From Polytrichum commune (taxonomy: Eukaryota > Streptophyta > Polytrichopsida > Polytrichales > Polytrichaceae): a stretch of DNA of 64,000 nt. Positions 1 through 9,550 of the stretch are shown piece by piece. The position numbers and the translations under genes were made by a program. Numbering within the stretch: position 1 is the stretch's first letter; every line of letters begins with the position of its first letter. The notes beneath the pieces were generated by a model. The model worked only from the letters and a program-made list of their open reading frames with translations, was not told the origin of the DNA and did not search any database. The stretch lies in the NCBI GenBank assembly GCA_950295325.1, contig OX485807.1, forward strand, positions 21,919,666 through 21,983,665, given 5' to 3'.

Positions 1-276
1 TTTCATTAAAACCTAGAATCACGTGCGTTCACTGCATACTCTAAAAACCCCCTATATACAAATTATTTTTTGTGAAATGAAGTAATACACATACAATTGC
101 AACAATAAATATACAAGTGACAATATGTATACACAAAAAAACATCTATTCATATATAGTCATTAACATAAGTATACAAATATACTTTTGAACAATAATCA
201 ACCCCTATAATATGTATAACAAAATATCGTAGCTTTCATCAGCAAAGTCATTGAAAACTTTTTCATCTCCCGGATG

Positions 277-420
277 TCACTCATAAATATTTGATTCACC
301 AATATATGTCATTGTAGCCAATGCAATTATTGTCTCTAAGTCTACCATCAAATGATCAGTAAGATCATATGTCCACTTGTTGTTAGCCCCTTTTTGATAC
401 CAACATAAACCAATCTCCAC
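277..420 (-). pseudogene. Conserved ~60-residue transposon protein module (copy A, truncated)
   Basis: On the minus strand the frame reads GLCWYQKGANNKWTYD and then MVDLETIIALAT, followed by GESNIYE and a TGA stop. The same module occurs in copies B and C and, more distantly, in element F, where the spacing of W, NK and VD(M/L)(D/E)xII is kept. In copy C the position of the TGA is TTA and the frame runs on through LHPGDEKVFNNF. A and B therefore share a derived stop codon. I do not recognise the family. The module is probably the 3' end of a transposon-encoded protein. In A its frame is one base out of register with the upstream HAUS1 frame, so a simple in-frame fusion is not encoded. Confidence 0.55.
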
Positions 421-595
421 GTTTGATGGATGGTGTGTACTCAAATTCAAGGACTTCCTTTCCCACGGCTTCAAATGCCCCTTTCAGCCATGCCTCCACA
501 TCTGCCACATGCGATGCATCGAACACCCCATCCCCGGCACTCCCATTCCCATTTCCAATTTCCAATGTAGCAGCAACACTGCTTAAACCAACCAT
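383..595 (-). pseudogene. HAUS1: Captured 5' coding fragment of augmin subunit HAUS1
   Basis: Starting at the ATG at 593-595, the minus strand encodes MVGLSSVAAT, a Gly/Ser-rich stretch, VADVEAWLK, FEAVGKEV and EFEYTP. This matches what I remember of the N-terminus of plant HAUS1 (Arabidopsis AUG1), whose start contains xAEVKxWLxxxFEAxGKEV followed by FEYTxRSV. HAUS1 is part of the eight-subunit augmin complex, which recruits gamma-tubulin to spindle and phragmoplast microtubules. Only the first 50 or so residues are present. The similarity ends after EYTP, which suggests the capture stopped at or near an exon end, and the frame then runs into transposon sequence and stops. The coiled-coil regions needed for augmin assembly are missing, so no functional HAUS1 is expected. 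Confidence 0.75.
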
Positions 596-639
596 GTCCT
601 CCTGAACCCTCACTGAACACTACATCACCTGCTGCAGAA

Positions 640-1180
640 GAAGAAGCCAGTGACGAGACCTAAGATTCCCTAAACCCCGAATGTTATTAATCCAAAAACC
701 CCAAGCATCTGAGCTACTTGACCCTTTCTCCCAAGCATCTTCCTACATCTCCATTTCAGACGCTCTCGTCAAATCCACCCTGCATTTGAATGATGAGGCC
801 TGACATTCCCTAAATCGAAATCTCTGCAAATGTATTTAACCCTCCAACCCCAAGCATCCGCGTTACCTAAGCAGCTTACCGCATCGTCTTCCTTTGAGAT
901 TCTCTCTCCATCCACCCTGCTTCTAAATGATGAGGCCTGAAATCTCCTAACCCACAGTCTCTGCAAATGTGGTTAACCCACTGACCCTAAGCATCTGAGC
1001 CACCCAAGGAGCTTCCTAGACCATCTTCCTTTCAGATTCTCTCTTCAAATCCACCATGCATTTGAACCATGAGCCCTAGCAAGCATTTCCTAACCCCCAA
1101 ATCTCTTCAAACGTCATAAATTCACAGACCCCAAGAATCTGAGCTACTCGCAATGAGCTCATCCGCCTTTTTCTCCCAAT
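640..1180. repeat. ~138-bp tandem array inside element A
   Basis: Four diverged units begin with variants of gatgaggcctgacattcc at about 652, 793, 929 and 1067, giving spacings of 141, 136 and 138 bases. Each unit also holds a copy of the motif ccccaagcatctgag and of caaatccaccctgcatttga. The array lies directly upstream of the HAUS1 ATG. It may have been captured together with the gene's 5' flank, or it may have expanded inside the transposon. Copy B has the same array, interrupted by two LTRs. Confidence 0.8.
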
Positions 1181-1944
1181 GAGATATTCCTAACTTACAT
1201 CTTCCATCCAGCTACTCTTTTTTTCAAGTTTCCAGTCACCGCCACCGAGCAACCTCCACCCTCGCTCTTTGGGTAGCTAGTATCAATCCCCGAAGCTTTT
1301 CTACCCGGAGAACCAAAGATTGCGTCTTCTAGCTCCGAATTTCAAAACGAGGCCATGACAATGTCAGGACTTTCGGTGATTCCCACGGCAGCAGTAACCG
1401 CAGGGACGTTGAGAAGCGCTGGAAGCAGCAGGTGAAAGAAGGAAAAGTGAAGCAGTTGTCGGCAAAAGAAGCAGGCTATGCGAGAAGAGAAAACAAAAAC
1501 CTTTGGTGTCCGACTATAAGAGAAAAGAAAAACCTTTAGCGCCCGACAAAAAGAGAAAACAAAAACCTAAGGATGGGAGGGGAAAAGGGTCCTTGTTACT
1601 TTGAGCTGAACGAATCATTTCAAAACCCTAATACTGCCTCTTTCCCCGATATTACCTTGACACCTTGTACATGGTTCATACTACCCTATAAGGTTGCTAA
1701 CGAAAATCGTTAATCCTAGTTAATCCTAATTTCATCCAATATGAAAACTTATGATATGTAGTATAGTAAAAGTACCATACAAGTACAATTATTGTATACT
1801 TTTTAAAGGCCTTCCATATATGTACGTAACTATAAATTATAACATGTATACCATATGTATACGTAATACGGCAAGGTCCAAATCAATACCCCTCCTGTGC
1901 ACTCACGTATACTCGTACATGTTTAGTACAGTGCACCCCCCGAG

Positions 1945-2364
1945 ATTGAACTCCTCAATGGCTATAAATTTTCTCTCACCTGGTCACTACCTATTTCCAA
2001 CATTCCAATTTACAGAATGATGATTACATGTGTGAAATTTCATAATTTTAGGGGACACTATGTATTAAGATTGGGTTGGTTATTGGAAATGGGTAAATCT
2101 ACCATATATGATAATAGTGAGCTCAATTTGTTAAGTGCTATGTTACCAAACCTTATGAAGCCCTTCAAATCCAATGTCATCCACCTGAGAAATCATGTAG
2201 TTGGCATCCACAATTGAAGAAGATGCAATCATACATGATTTGTGGACCTTTAGACTCAATGCACAACATTCATGTTAAATTTATTCTCATGAGCATCGGT
2301 TTGTACAATTTGGTGGGCTATGAAGGGGCACTTTGCACTAGAGAGCTTGAGGGCATGTGACCAT
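1945..2364. other. No recognisable feature
   Basis: Unique-looking AT-rich DNA to the right of element A. Short open frames are present, but none has a recognisable domain or a homologous copy in the window. Confidence 0.5.
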
Positions 2365-2720
2365 TGAAATCTAATCTAATTTCTCTCATTGGTGTCCAAA
2401 TTGCTAACACCATCCTTGGACTTCTCGGAGGCCTAAGGGACCAAGGAAAGTTTAAATGGATAATAATCCTACACGGAGTTTTACATGGCATGCAATGGAT
2501 AATTTTTCACGGCCTATCATATTTTGCATCAAGTCCATCTCGAAGAGGTGGGTCTCACATAAAAACATGGAGATAATAATACATCAAAGTATTTATTGTA
2601 TTTTATTGTGTAGAAGGCCATACTTGAGTAGGAGGTAATGTAATAACATTCGGTTGGGAGTTTGGTCACATATGTCTTTGCACTACACTTAAAGAGCCCA
2701 CAACCACACAAATTTTAACT
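2365..2720 (+). repeat. Dispersed repeat R1, copy 1
   Basis: This stretch is matched in inverted orientation at about 8060-8440. Shared words include ggcctaagggacc, acatggcatg, the phrase around gaagaggtggg and tgtctttgcactacactt. The two copies are diverged with indels. The repeat has no recognisable ends or coding content, so it is an unclassified middle-repetitive element. Confidence 0.6.
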
Positions 2721-3039
2721 CAATTTTCCATGGCATATCTTTAGATGAGTTTCAAGGGCTCACACAATTTCAAGACCACGACCCTTAGCCATTGCATAAA
2801 TGGCCCATAGTAATGTTATAGTTTAAAAGGAGCTAGAGCGGTGTATTGGGTCCGCTATATTGTTTATTGGGTCCCCATTCAAAACTGCAATTAGCATCAC
2901 TAGTACCCTTCTCTCATGCCAAAAGTTTAAACAAATGGAGGAAATAAAATCAAAGGTTCCACATCATGATAAAAATGAAGTATTTTTCGACCATGTGCTC
3001 AATTGCAAACTGGCGATTGCTATACACCATTTATGGTAT

Positions 3040-3250
3040 TGGATGCCACGTACATTGTTTGCGAAGGGCCTAAACTACATGCCTAGAGCTCTCAAAATGT
3101 CACGTTCACTAATTGCTAGTATGATATTATTCGTTAACTTTCAAAAAGTGAAATTGAACGTTGAGATGCTTGAGATGGTAGTTTTGCATTTTAGTATGCA
3201 AGGGGGAAATATTATCGAGCAAACTAATAGCAAGTGTCATGTATTTACAT
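3040..3250 (+). repeat. Dispersed repeat R2, copy 1
   Basis: This is a direct match to about 52835-53075. Shared words include acattgtttgc, cctaaacta.atgcctag, agtctcaaa/gctctcaaa, gagatggtagttttg and ccaagtgtcatg. A 131-codon open frame spans this copy, but the partner copy does not keep it open, which argues against a gene. Its class is unknown. Confidence 0.6.
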
Positions 3251-3464
3251 ATTGATAATACCATAACCAATGTAGTGCAAAGGAAAAAAAAAAATCATGT
3301 TGAAGGCAGTTGCTTTCTCATACACGTGCACATAAGTGCATCCCACTCCTCAACATCCACATGTGTTACGATGACTTATCCATTGGACAATCCGCCTTCC
3401 ATTCTCAAGCATCTTATCGTTGCAACGATTAACGTATTTGGGAGTCACTTCCACCACTAGGTAT

Positions 3465-3831
3465 GACGTAACCGGTTGGCCGCTTTGTTTCGCCGAGGTG
3501 GCACTACACGATTGGCTCTGAGCACACAGGTTTACAGACGATAACCTCGACATCCCAGCTGGTTATGATCTAAATCGGATATAGACAGATTACATAATCA
3601 CTTAAAGCCGGTTATAAGCAATTTGAAACGAATATGAGAACTATTCCGACACGTGGCATTTTAAGGATGCTCAAATTTCAACAGGTGATCCACTGTTTAG
3701 GTCACCTGCGCGGCTCAACAAAGCGGCCAACCAGTTACGTCCGGTAATCGTTTTATTGGAACCGGTCATCAGTGCAGAACCAGTTCTGTCAAGGTGGCAA
3801 GCCCGATAACCTTTCCAATAAAACGATTACC
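3465..3831. repeat. Fold-back element with two nested palindromes
   Basis: There are two adjacent inverted repeats. The first pairs 3465-3489 (gacgtaaccggttggccgct...) with 3717-3741. The second pairs 3743-3760 (ggtaatcgttttattgga) with 3814-3831. The interior is richer in GC than its surroundings and has several ACCGG words. The architecture resembles a fold-back or MITE-like transposon. No clear target duplication was found, and no coding sequence is present. Confidence 0.6.
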
Positions 3832-4524
3832 TATTACAACGGGGGTCTCATTATTGGTTCTCGTGGACTCCAAATCCACTATTACAACAATATGACCATT
3901 AATTAACCCATGCCGTGGCATGGTAAGACCACGTGATCCCCGAAAACGGTTTCTCTCTCAACGAGTGAGTCGTGTGCGACCCGTGACATCTCATTCATTC
4001 TTTGGCCCAACGTCATCGGCACCACAACACGATCATGGTCGCTCTCTCCTTTTCGAGGGCCATGGAATTTTTCTCGCAAAAAGCAAGGTGGAGGGTGGAA
4101 TGAATGTGAAGGAGGAGGAGGCAAGTCCAAAAGCGCAACTTCGACATGGCCTTGGGGATAGAGCCAGCAGCAGCATGCAGCTTCCCATGAAGCACGACTG
4201 CTCCCGTGAAGTATGTCACATGAAGCAACCCAGTACAACATAGCAGTACACTGACTCCTCAAGTGAGTGATGGGGCTTGGCTTGTTTCAGAGGTGTCAAC
4301 TGGCACACAGCCACATATTTCGCGATTTATAGGCTCCATTATTTTTATCACCAAATGGTGTGATAGCACAAGGCTACATGATTCTTGTACCCTCCCGTCC
4401 CCCCCCCCCCTCCCTCCTTTAATTCCACACACTTATTGTGAGCATTTACTACTAAGAAATGTCGGCCCAATGAATATGCTATATCGTCTTAGAATACCAT
4501 TTCGTTCCCTTTCCCATATGGATA

Positions 4525-4758
4525 ATGTGTTTGCAAGGGAACACAACCTCCTCCTTTGAAACCGAGGCACATTTTGTGTTGGAATGCCCCCTGTATAGCT
4601 TCATTGGTAGGGGGTTGTTTCTACGTTTCAAAATATGGAGTTTGGGTAATCTTGCGTCTTTCCACCGATTGAATCGTCGAGTTGTTGTTACCGGTTGTTT
4701 TGTAGAAGCCACTGCACTTTGGTGTTGTAGGGAATTAGCATTTCTGGCTCCTCCTTGA
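4525..4758 (+). pseudogene. C-terminal fragment of a LINE/reverse-transcriptase-like protein
   Basis: The frame contains ETEAHFVLECPLYSFI followed by RVVVTGCFVEATALWCCREL. This resembles the segment after the reverse transcriptase of plant non-LTR elements, and related solitary fragments, where E-x-H-(F/V)-LxCP-x-Y follows a Cys-rich zinc-binding stretch. Upstream catalytic motifs such as YxDD are absent, so this is a short dead fragment. The first codons are uncertain because the true frame probably extends upstream through a frameshift. The identification is from memory of the motif and is moderate. Confidence 0.45.
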
Positions 4759-4904
4759 TGCGGTTCGGGTCCCGTAAGCTTTTTGACATCCTGGAGTTTG
4801 AAAACAATTCCATTCCATTTCAATTTTTTATTTATTTTATCTCACAAAAGAAAACAATAGCTTGTGTGGAACATACTTCATTTTCTAAAACCTCGTAATG
4901 TAAA

Positions 4905-4985
4905 AAAAGACTCGTGCTTTGTGGTTATAGAAAAGTTGCGAGTTCGATTCTCACACAGTGTTTCGAGATCGAGATTTAGAGCGTT
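4905..4985 (+). repeat. tRNA-derived SINE head
   Basis: An RNA polymerase III A-box-like word, tgctttgtgg followed by ttatag, lies at 4915-4930, and a near-perfect B box, gttcgattc, lies at 4942-4950. The spacing of the two boxes is that of a tRNA gene. The flanks do not form an acceptor stem, so a SINE head or tRNA pseudogene is more likely than a functional tRNA. The 3' limit and target duplication are not visible. Confidence 0.5.
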
Positions 4986-4999
4986 TCTTTTGAGGATTA

Positions 5000-5960
5000 A
5001 AGAAATGACGGTATGAGAGTGTTAGGTTTGGACGCAACGAGAACGCGTCAAAAGTGTGACATTAAGATTGATGTGTCATGTAACAACAAATGTCCCACGC
5101 CACCTTTTTTGATGTCACCCGTAGATAACAAGACCAATCATGGGGGGGGGGGGTGACGATGAATAATATGGACCACACTAAATCATGTGTATAGTGTAGT
5201 GCCACACTATTTGCAGCCCTATACTAAACAAACCTACTTTGTGGAGGATTGATGTACTCGTGTGTGGCTCCAGTTGGCTTGCTTGGCCTTTGAGGAAAGA
5301 CATAAGGGAAATGGAACAGCTGTGCTATACTGGTACACCTGCCTCTTTGACAACCAACACGAAGTAGTAGCTTATGGATGCGCCGAGAGAGGATGGAAGG
5401 AAGAAAATTTCAACTACGGAACACATGTCACGTCAATTAAAATTATTTAATCTTGATGTTGAGGAAAAAAGGGTCACGCAACTCTGGTTGCTGTTGGACT
5501 AAAGTAAAGCATGCATTAAGTGGACACGTCTTTAAGCTCTGCCTGGTTTCTCATAAGACACGATACACACAATTAGAGTGAGATGATTAGCACATCCAAA
5601 TTGTGCATGTAGCCATTTTCCTCAACTTTTTTGGAATTCGTATGAAAATCTTCATCATCGTCAAAGTGAAGATCTTCTTTTTCAATGAACGATCATATAG
5701 GTTGCTTCGATTGGATTGACTATGAACAAACTCAAGCACGCACTCCGATCTTTTGTAAAATACATGTGTTTTGGGTGTTCATTCTTAGATCCACATCAAA
5801 CCACACACCACCACTTAATCAGAATTAGCATGCTTCTTTGAGAAGTAGGACTTCGGGATTGACAACCCAAATTACGAGCAACAAAAGAATGGAGTTGGGT
5901 AAGCAATTGTCATCCGAAAAGCAAAGCGTTGGGGTTTCTCGTTGGATTTTGGAGTGTGGG
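5000..5960. other. No recognisable feature
   Basis: AT-rich DNA with a 12-base G run near 5142-5154. The 62-codon open frame at 5262-5450 has no motif I recognise. I see no repeat partner elsewhere in the window. Confidence 0.4.
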
Positions 5961-5961
5961 T

Positions 5962-6135
5962 CTCCCACCTAAAGTATGTGAGCCTAAAATGGACACATCT
6001 CTTAAACGGTTCCCAATAAACAAACAACCACCCTATATTTACACTCTAGAACGACGAGACGTGCTACATTCCAAAAGAGACCATGACCACTTTGCAGTCC
6101 GTGTCCATTTTAGGTTCGTATACGTTAGTGGGAAG
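5962..6135. repeat. Small fold-back, arms ~34 bp
   Basis: The left arm at 5962-5996 includes agcctaaaatggacac, and it is complementary to the right arm at 6101-6135, which contains gtccattttaggttc. The loop is about 105 bases. A 124-codon open frame runs across the palindrome, but its sequence has no recognisable domain and its openness is probably incidental. This could be a short MITE or a decayed fold-back transposon. Confidence 0.55.
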
Positions 6136-6699
6136 TATGGAGTGAAGCTCGCTCTGGCTTCACACCACACTTGGAAACCTAGCTACTTGGAAGCCTACAT
6201 GATGACGCGAAGACGTGCCGTGAACCCAAAACTTGTCAATGGAAGGAATCGCAGGATCGGGGATTATCATACTGCACGGAGGATTGTTATTATTTCATTC
6301 TAAACGTTGATCCGATTTGTTGGAAAGGGTATGTGAGAGCCTTTTGCAAGATTCCACAAATTACTAAGAATCAATCATCCAAGGCATGTAAGTAGGTCGA
6401 TAGGAGTTGGCCGACAAAGACAACAGCATAACTAACGGGCACACTCAATTCTGTCGCTAGCGTCGCACTTTATACATGGGAGACTGCTCCAATAAGTTGG
6501 CCGTGCCTTTTGAGGTCTTGCCTTTGTTATAAAGAGTGGGTTTGAGACTCGGGAGGTGGTGAGCGCAATGCAAGATGATAAGCATGCTAGAAACCATGAC
6601 ACTTGCCACCAAAAGAACTTAGTTAGACTTGGGATTCATGTTGTTTACCATATTCAACTGTTTCCAGTTTGATCTCAAGCTTGGTTTACTTGTAACTTA

Positions 6700-6900
6700 A
6701 CATAGAACTGACTAGTGGGTGGCGGTTTGATTCTCGCTGTGAAATCTTCCCTGTACTTGGTAGGTAGGTAGGTAGGAAGTCAAGAGCCCACCCACCACAA
6801 GGTAGGCAGTTAATCCCACCCTACACTAAGAGGATTCTTTAGCAGGATAGGGCGAATGGGCTCAAATTCACGTCGGAGCGCCCGACGTCGGTTATTTATA
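6700..6900 (+). repeat. Dispersed SINE-like repeat S6, copy 1
   Basis: This is an inverted match to 53612-53830. Shared words are gtgaaatcttc, gaagtcaagagcccac, caaggtaggcagt, cccaccctaca, aagaggattctt and cccgacgt. A pol III B-box-like word, ggtttgattctc, lies at 6724-6735 and is preserved in the other copy as gtttgattccc, which supports a tRNA-derived SINE. The run of taggtaggtaggtagg in this copy is a local expansion. The 5' end and A box are not clear. Confidence 0.55.
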
Positions 6901-6904
6901 GAAC

Positions 6905-8050
6905 CAACTAACTTGTAAATACATTATCTTGTCAAGAGGGAATTGTTGCATGTGAGGCATACCTCTCATTCGTCTAATTGAAAAGAAACCTAAACTTTTA
7001 TGCAATTTGGAGGTTTTGTTTTTTAGTCGATTTGACATTGGAATGAGCTTTGAAGGTCCCGAATGAATGTAAATAAACACATTGGAGTTGATCTAGACAC
7101 AAACCTAGACGTGGTCACTTGTTAACATGGATGGATGAGAGTTACAATAAATCCTACACTCAATGGTCTTTGCATCATATAAAATATAGGACTCATGTGT
7201 ATGATATAATGTTAATAACAAGAGGTTTAGAGGAAAAGATATTGTTTTACGAAATGTATAACATCATGTAGGGGACTTTTGTGTCATTGACATATCTAGG
7301 GTCACACTCCCTATGAAACATGTATATGGACTTATATTTTTCAACTTGTGTAGTAAATATGTACAATATTTTCTTCAAAATCATGAATATAGTATGGATT
7401 AGATAACTGATGTTTGTAGATAATTTGAGGATATGCTTGAAAACTTAAGACTTTTCAGCCGCCCACTAATATCATACAACGATATAGTACTAAATAGCTT
7501 CATAAGCATGTCTTTGCATATGTTCTTTTCATTAAGGTTATATCATGTGATGCAAAGCATGGTTCCAAGTGCTCACCTTTTAATAATAATAAAAACTATT
7601 TTTCTACATCTATTCCATACAATGATGATGTCAACACTATGGTGTATGTGGTGGATAGGGAGGTCGGTTTGGGTACATACATAATGGATAGGGTTTTGGT
7701 CTCGAACATGTGGCGGATAGGGATTTGGGCATGCATAAGGTTCATCCACCTACAACATGCTTGAGCTATGGAAGCACTTAAAGGGATTCCAAAATTTCCC
7801 AGACACTATAGCTTGCTTTCCACCTAGAGTAAGCATGTCAATTTTCTAACTTCCCTCCTTCCTACCTGATTTCTCCTCCAAACAAGAAGAGAATCCTATT
7901 TCAATTGGATTGAAAGCACGAAGTTCCATCTACAATATGGATGTTTGGATCAATAAAATCAAGGTATGTTTTAGTCTAGATATCAAGAGCTCCACTTTTC
8001 TAGTGTAAAAGTGAAGAGCCTTGAACTTCGTGAGGGGTATGGAGCATTGA
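6905..8050. other. No recognisable feature
   Basis: AT-rich DNA with only short scattered open frames. No repeat partner, tandem array or domain could be identified. Confidence 0.4.
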
Positions 8051-8059
8051 AGTTGAATT

Positions 8060-8440
8060 TTGTGTGATCACGGACCTTCAAGTGTAGTGCAAAGACATAC
8101 GCAACGGATTCTCTACCAGATACTATTTTCTTATTTTCTTATTAATATACGGTTGTCTATATAATAAGTTGTAATTCATCAAAGGTACGGGATACTGAAG
8201 TGTCATGGTATCATGGTGTTGTGTTAGATCCACCTCTTTCAAGATGAGAATCTAATAAATCATAAAACATCATCCATTACATGGCATGTAGGACTCCATG
8301 TAGTTTCCTCACCCACTTCCTAGGTCCCTTAGGCCCTCAAGCTAGCTCCGATATAAAGCAAACTGAGATGGTCTCGGCATTTTCCACCAATGATAGATTC
8401 TACATTTTCATGGTCAAGGGCCCTCAAGCTCTAGTGTAAA
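8060..8440 (-). repeat. Dispersed repeat R1, copy 2
   Basis: The inverted partner of 2365-2720. On the minus strand it reads the same series of words, including ggcctaagggacc, acatgccatgtaatgg and gaaagaggtgg. Divergence is substantial, so the copies are old. Confidence 0.6.
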
Positions 8441-8449
8441 GTGCACAAT

Positions 8450-9095
8450 CAGGTTGAAGAATGTTTTGTTGCTACTTTATGAATCCTGGTGAGATAAACA
8501 AAGGGGAATGCTTGGGGACATCACGATGATTATCTACAAATCCGGTTTACTTACTTATTTATTCATTCATTCATTGATTATTCACGTTCGAGTTCTTTTG
8601 GTCCAGATGACTTGAAAGGCATCAAATTCATTCTCAACGGTTCCAAATGCCGTAAGTGCGGCTTCTTTTTGCAAGTGGGCCCCCTTGTGAATTCCTAGCA
8701 TCCATTCTCCAAGATAGGCTGCATTTTCTTTCTTTCACTCACTGTAGTAGGCAGCATGCCATCTGTTCAAATGAGATTCCACTGTTGAGGACAAAAAGTA
8801 GAAAAGGAACGGCGAATCGTGCATCGACCACAGATGGGTATCGACAAAACGGAAGCATAGGAAAAGAGAGAACGGAATAAGGTACACATACCGAAAACCA
8901 ACACTAATTTTGTATGTACCAGGCTCACCATGTATGTTTGGTGGCTTCAAATGTGTGACAATTGTACGTGGTGATGGCTTTAGGTCAAGGGACGTGGGTT
9001 TGTAATGGATATTTTTAGCTATGCACCCGCTTCTCAGAGGGCAGGAAACATGCATTTAGTGTGAAAGGAGTAGCAGATCTAGATCATGCCCGTAG
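8450..9095. other. No recognisable gene
   Basis: A short (ttca)n run lies near 8560. The 106-codon minus-strand frame at 8735-9055 contains no motif I recognise. Confidence 0.35.
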
Positions 9096-9099
9096 CCAT

Positions 9100-9340
9100 T
9101 TCTCTCGTGATGTTTTGGGGATAATATTGGGGGTGCACTGTATTTACCAACCCACAGGATATAACATTGGAGGTCCACATAGCAAGTGTTGGTCTTTATG
9201 TTGGATTGAAATCAATGTGCTATGTACTATTATCTTCTTAGTGAGTGGTTATGCCTACTTAAAGCAAGGACATGCCTAGTAAAGGTGGTGTGAATCTACA
9301 ACACCTACCTATGAAAAACACCTCCGATGGCTTAAAATGA
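9100..9340 (+). repeat. Dispersed repeat R4, copy 1
   Basis: A direct but diverged match to about 21900-22125. Shared words include ggataatattg, caccaaccc/ccaaccc, gaggcccatg/gaggtccaca, ccttaaagcaa, tagtaaa and aaaacacctcc followed by aaatgacgat/aaatgatgat. Its class is unknown. Confidence 0.45.
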
Positions 9341-9550
9341 TGATCATTTTGTGTCAATTGGAAATCAAAGTATCCGCACATGCAAGGCCTTCTAGGGCAT
9401 TGAAGGAGGTGGATGTGGTGGGCTCTATCACCTTACATGACCTTTGGGCTTGGTTTTATGTACACTAATAAAGGGGAGGGGGGGTCATGCACCTACAATT
9501 TTGAGTGGCAATTCATTATGGGATTTTATGTTCCAAGGGGCAAGGGTGGA

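Larger units (their letters stand above)
1..1944 (-). mobile_element. Element A: CTCGGGGGG-family TIR DNA transposon carrying a HAUS1 fragment
   Basis: This is a non-autonomous DNA transposon. Its right end reads GTGCACCCCCCGAG and finishes at 1944. Its left tip, about 15 bases, lies outside the window, because base 1 corresponds to the base after the CTCGGGGGGTGCACC tip seen in copy C. The whole element is the reverse complement of copy B with B's two LTR insertions removed; both are close to 1.96 kb, so the two are full-length relatives. Inside, on the minus strand, are the captured HAUS1 5' region, a 138-bp tandem array and a small shared protein module. No transposase is present, so movement must have depended on an enzyme supplied elsewhere. 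The target duplication cannot be tested for this copy. Confidence 0.9.

Noticed and set aside
277-595. In-frame fusion protein of HAUS1 with the transposon module
   Set aside because: The two frames are offset by one base and no plausible intron joins them, so a fusion is not encoded as read.
4913-4960. Functional tRNA gene
   Set aside because: Good A and B boxes, but I could not form acceptor and anticodon stems, so it was called a SINE head or tRNA pseudogene.
5142-5155. G run followed by tgacgatg as another CTCGGGGGG tip
   Set aside because: No matching partner end, no CTC start and no 8-bp duplication.
5978-6000. tgagcctaaaatgg as a possible start of the TGTGAGCCC LTR family
   Set aside because: The similarity ends after about 14 bases and is better explained as one arm of a local inverted repeat.
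5929-6303. 124-codon open frame
   Set aside because: It crosses a palindrome and shows no recognisable domain; openness is probably incidental.
6551-6575. ctcgggaggtggtgagcg as a possible transposon tip
   Set aside because: No subterminal ACGTG word and no partner end.
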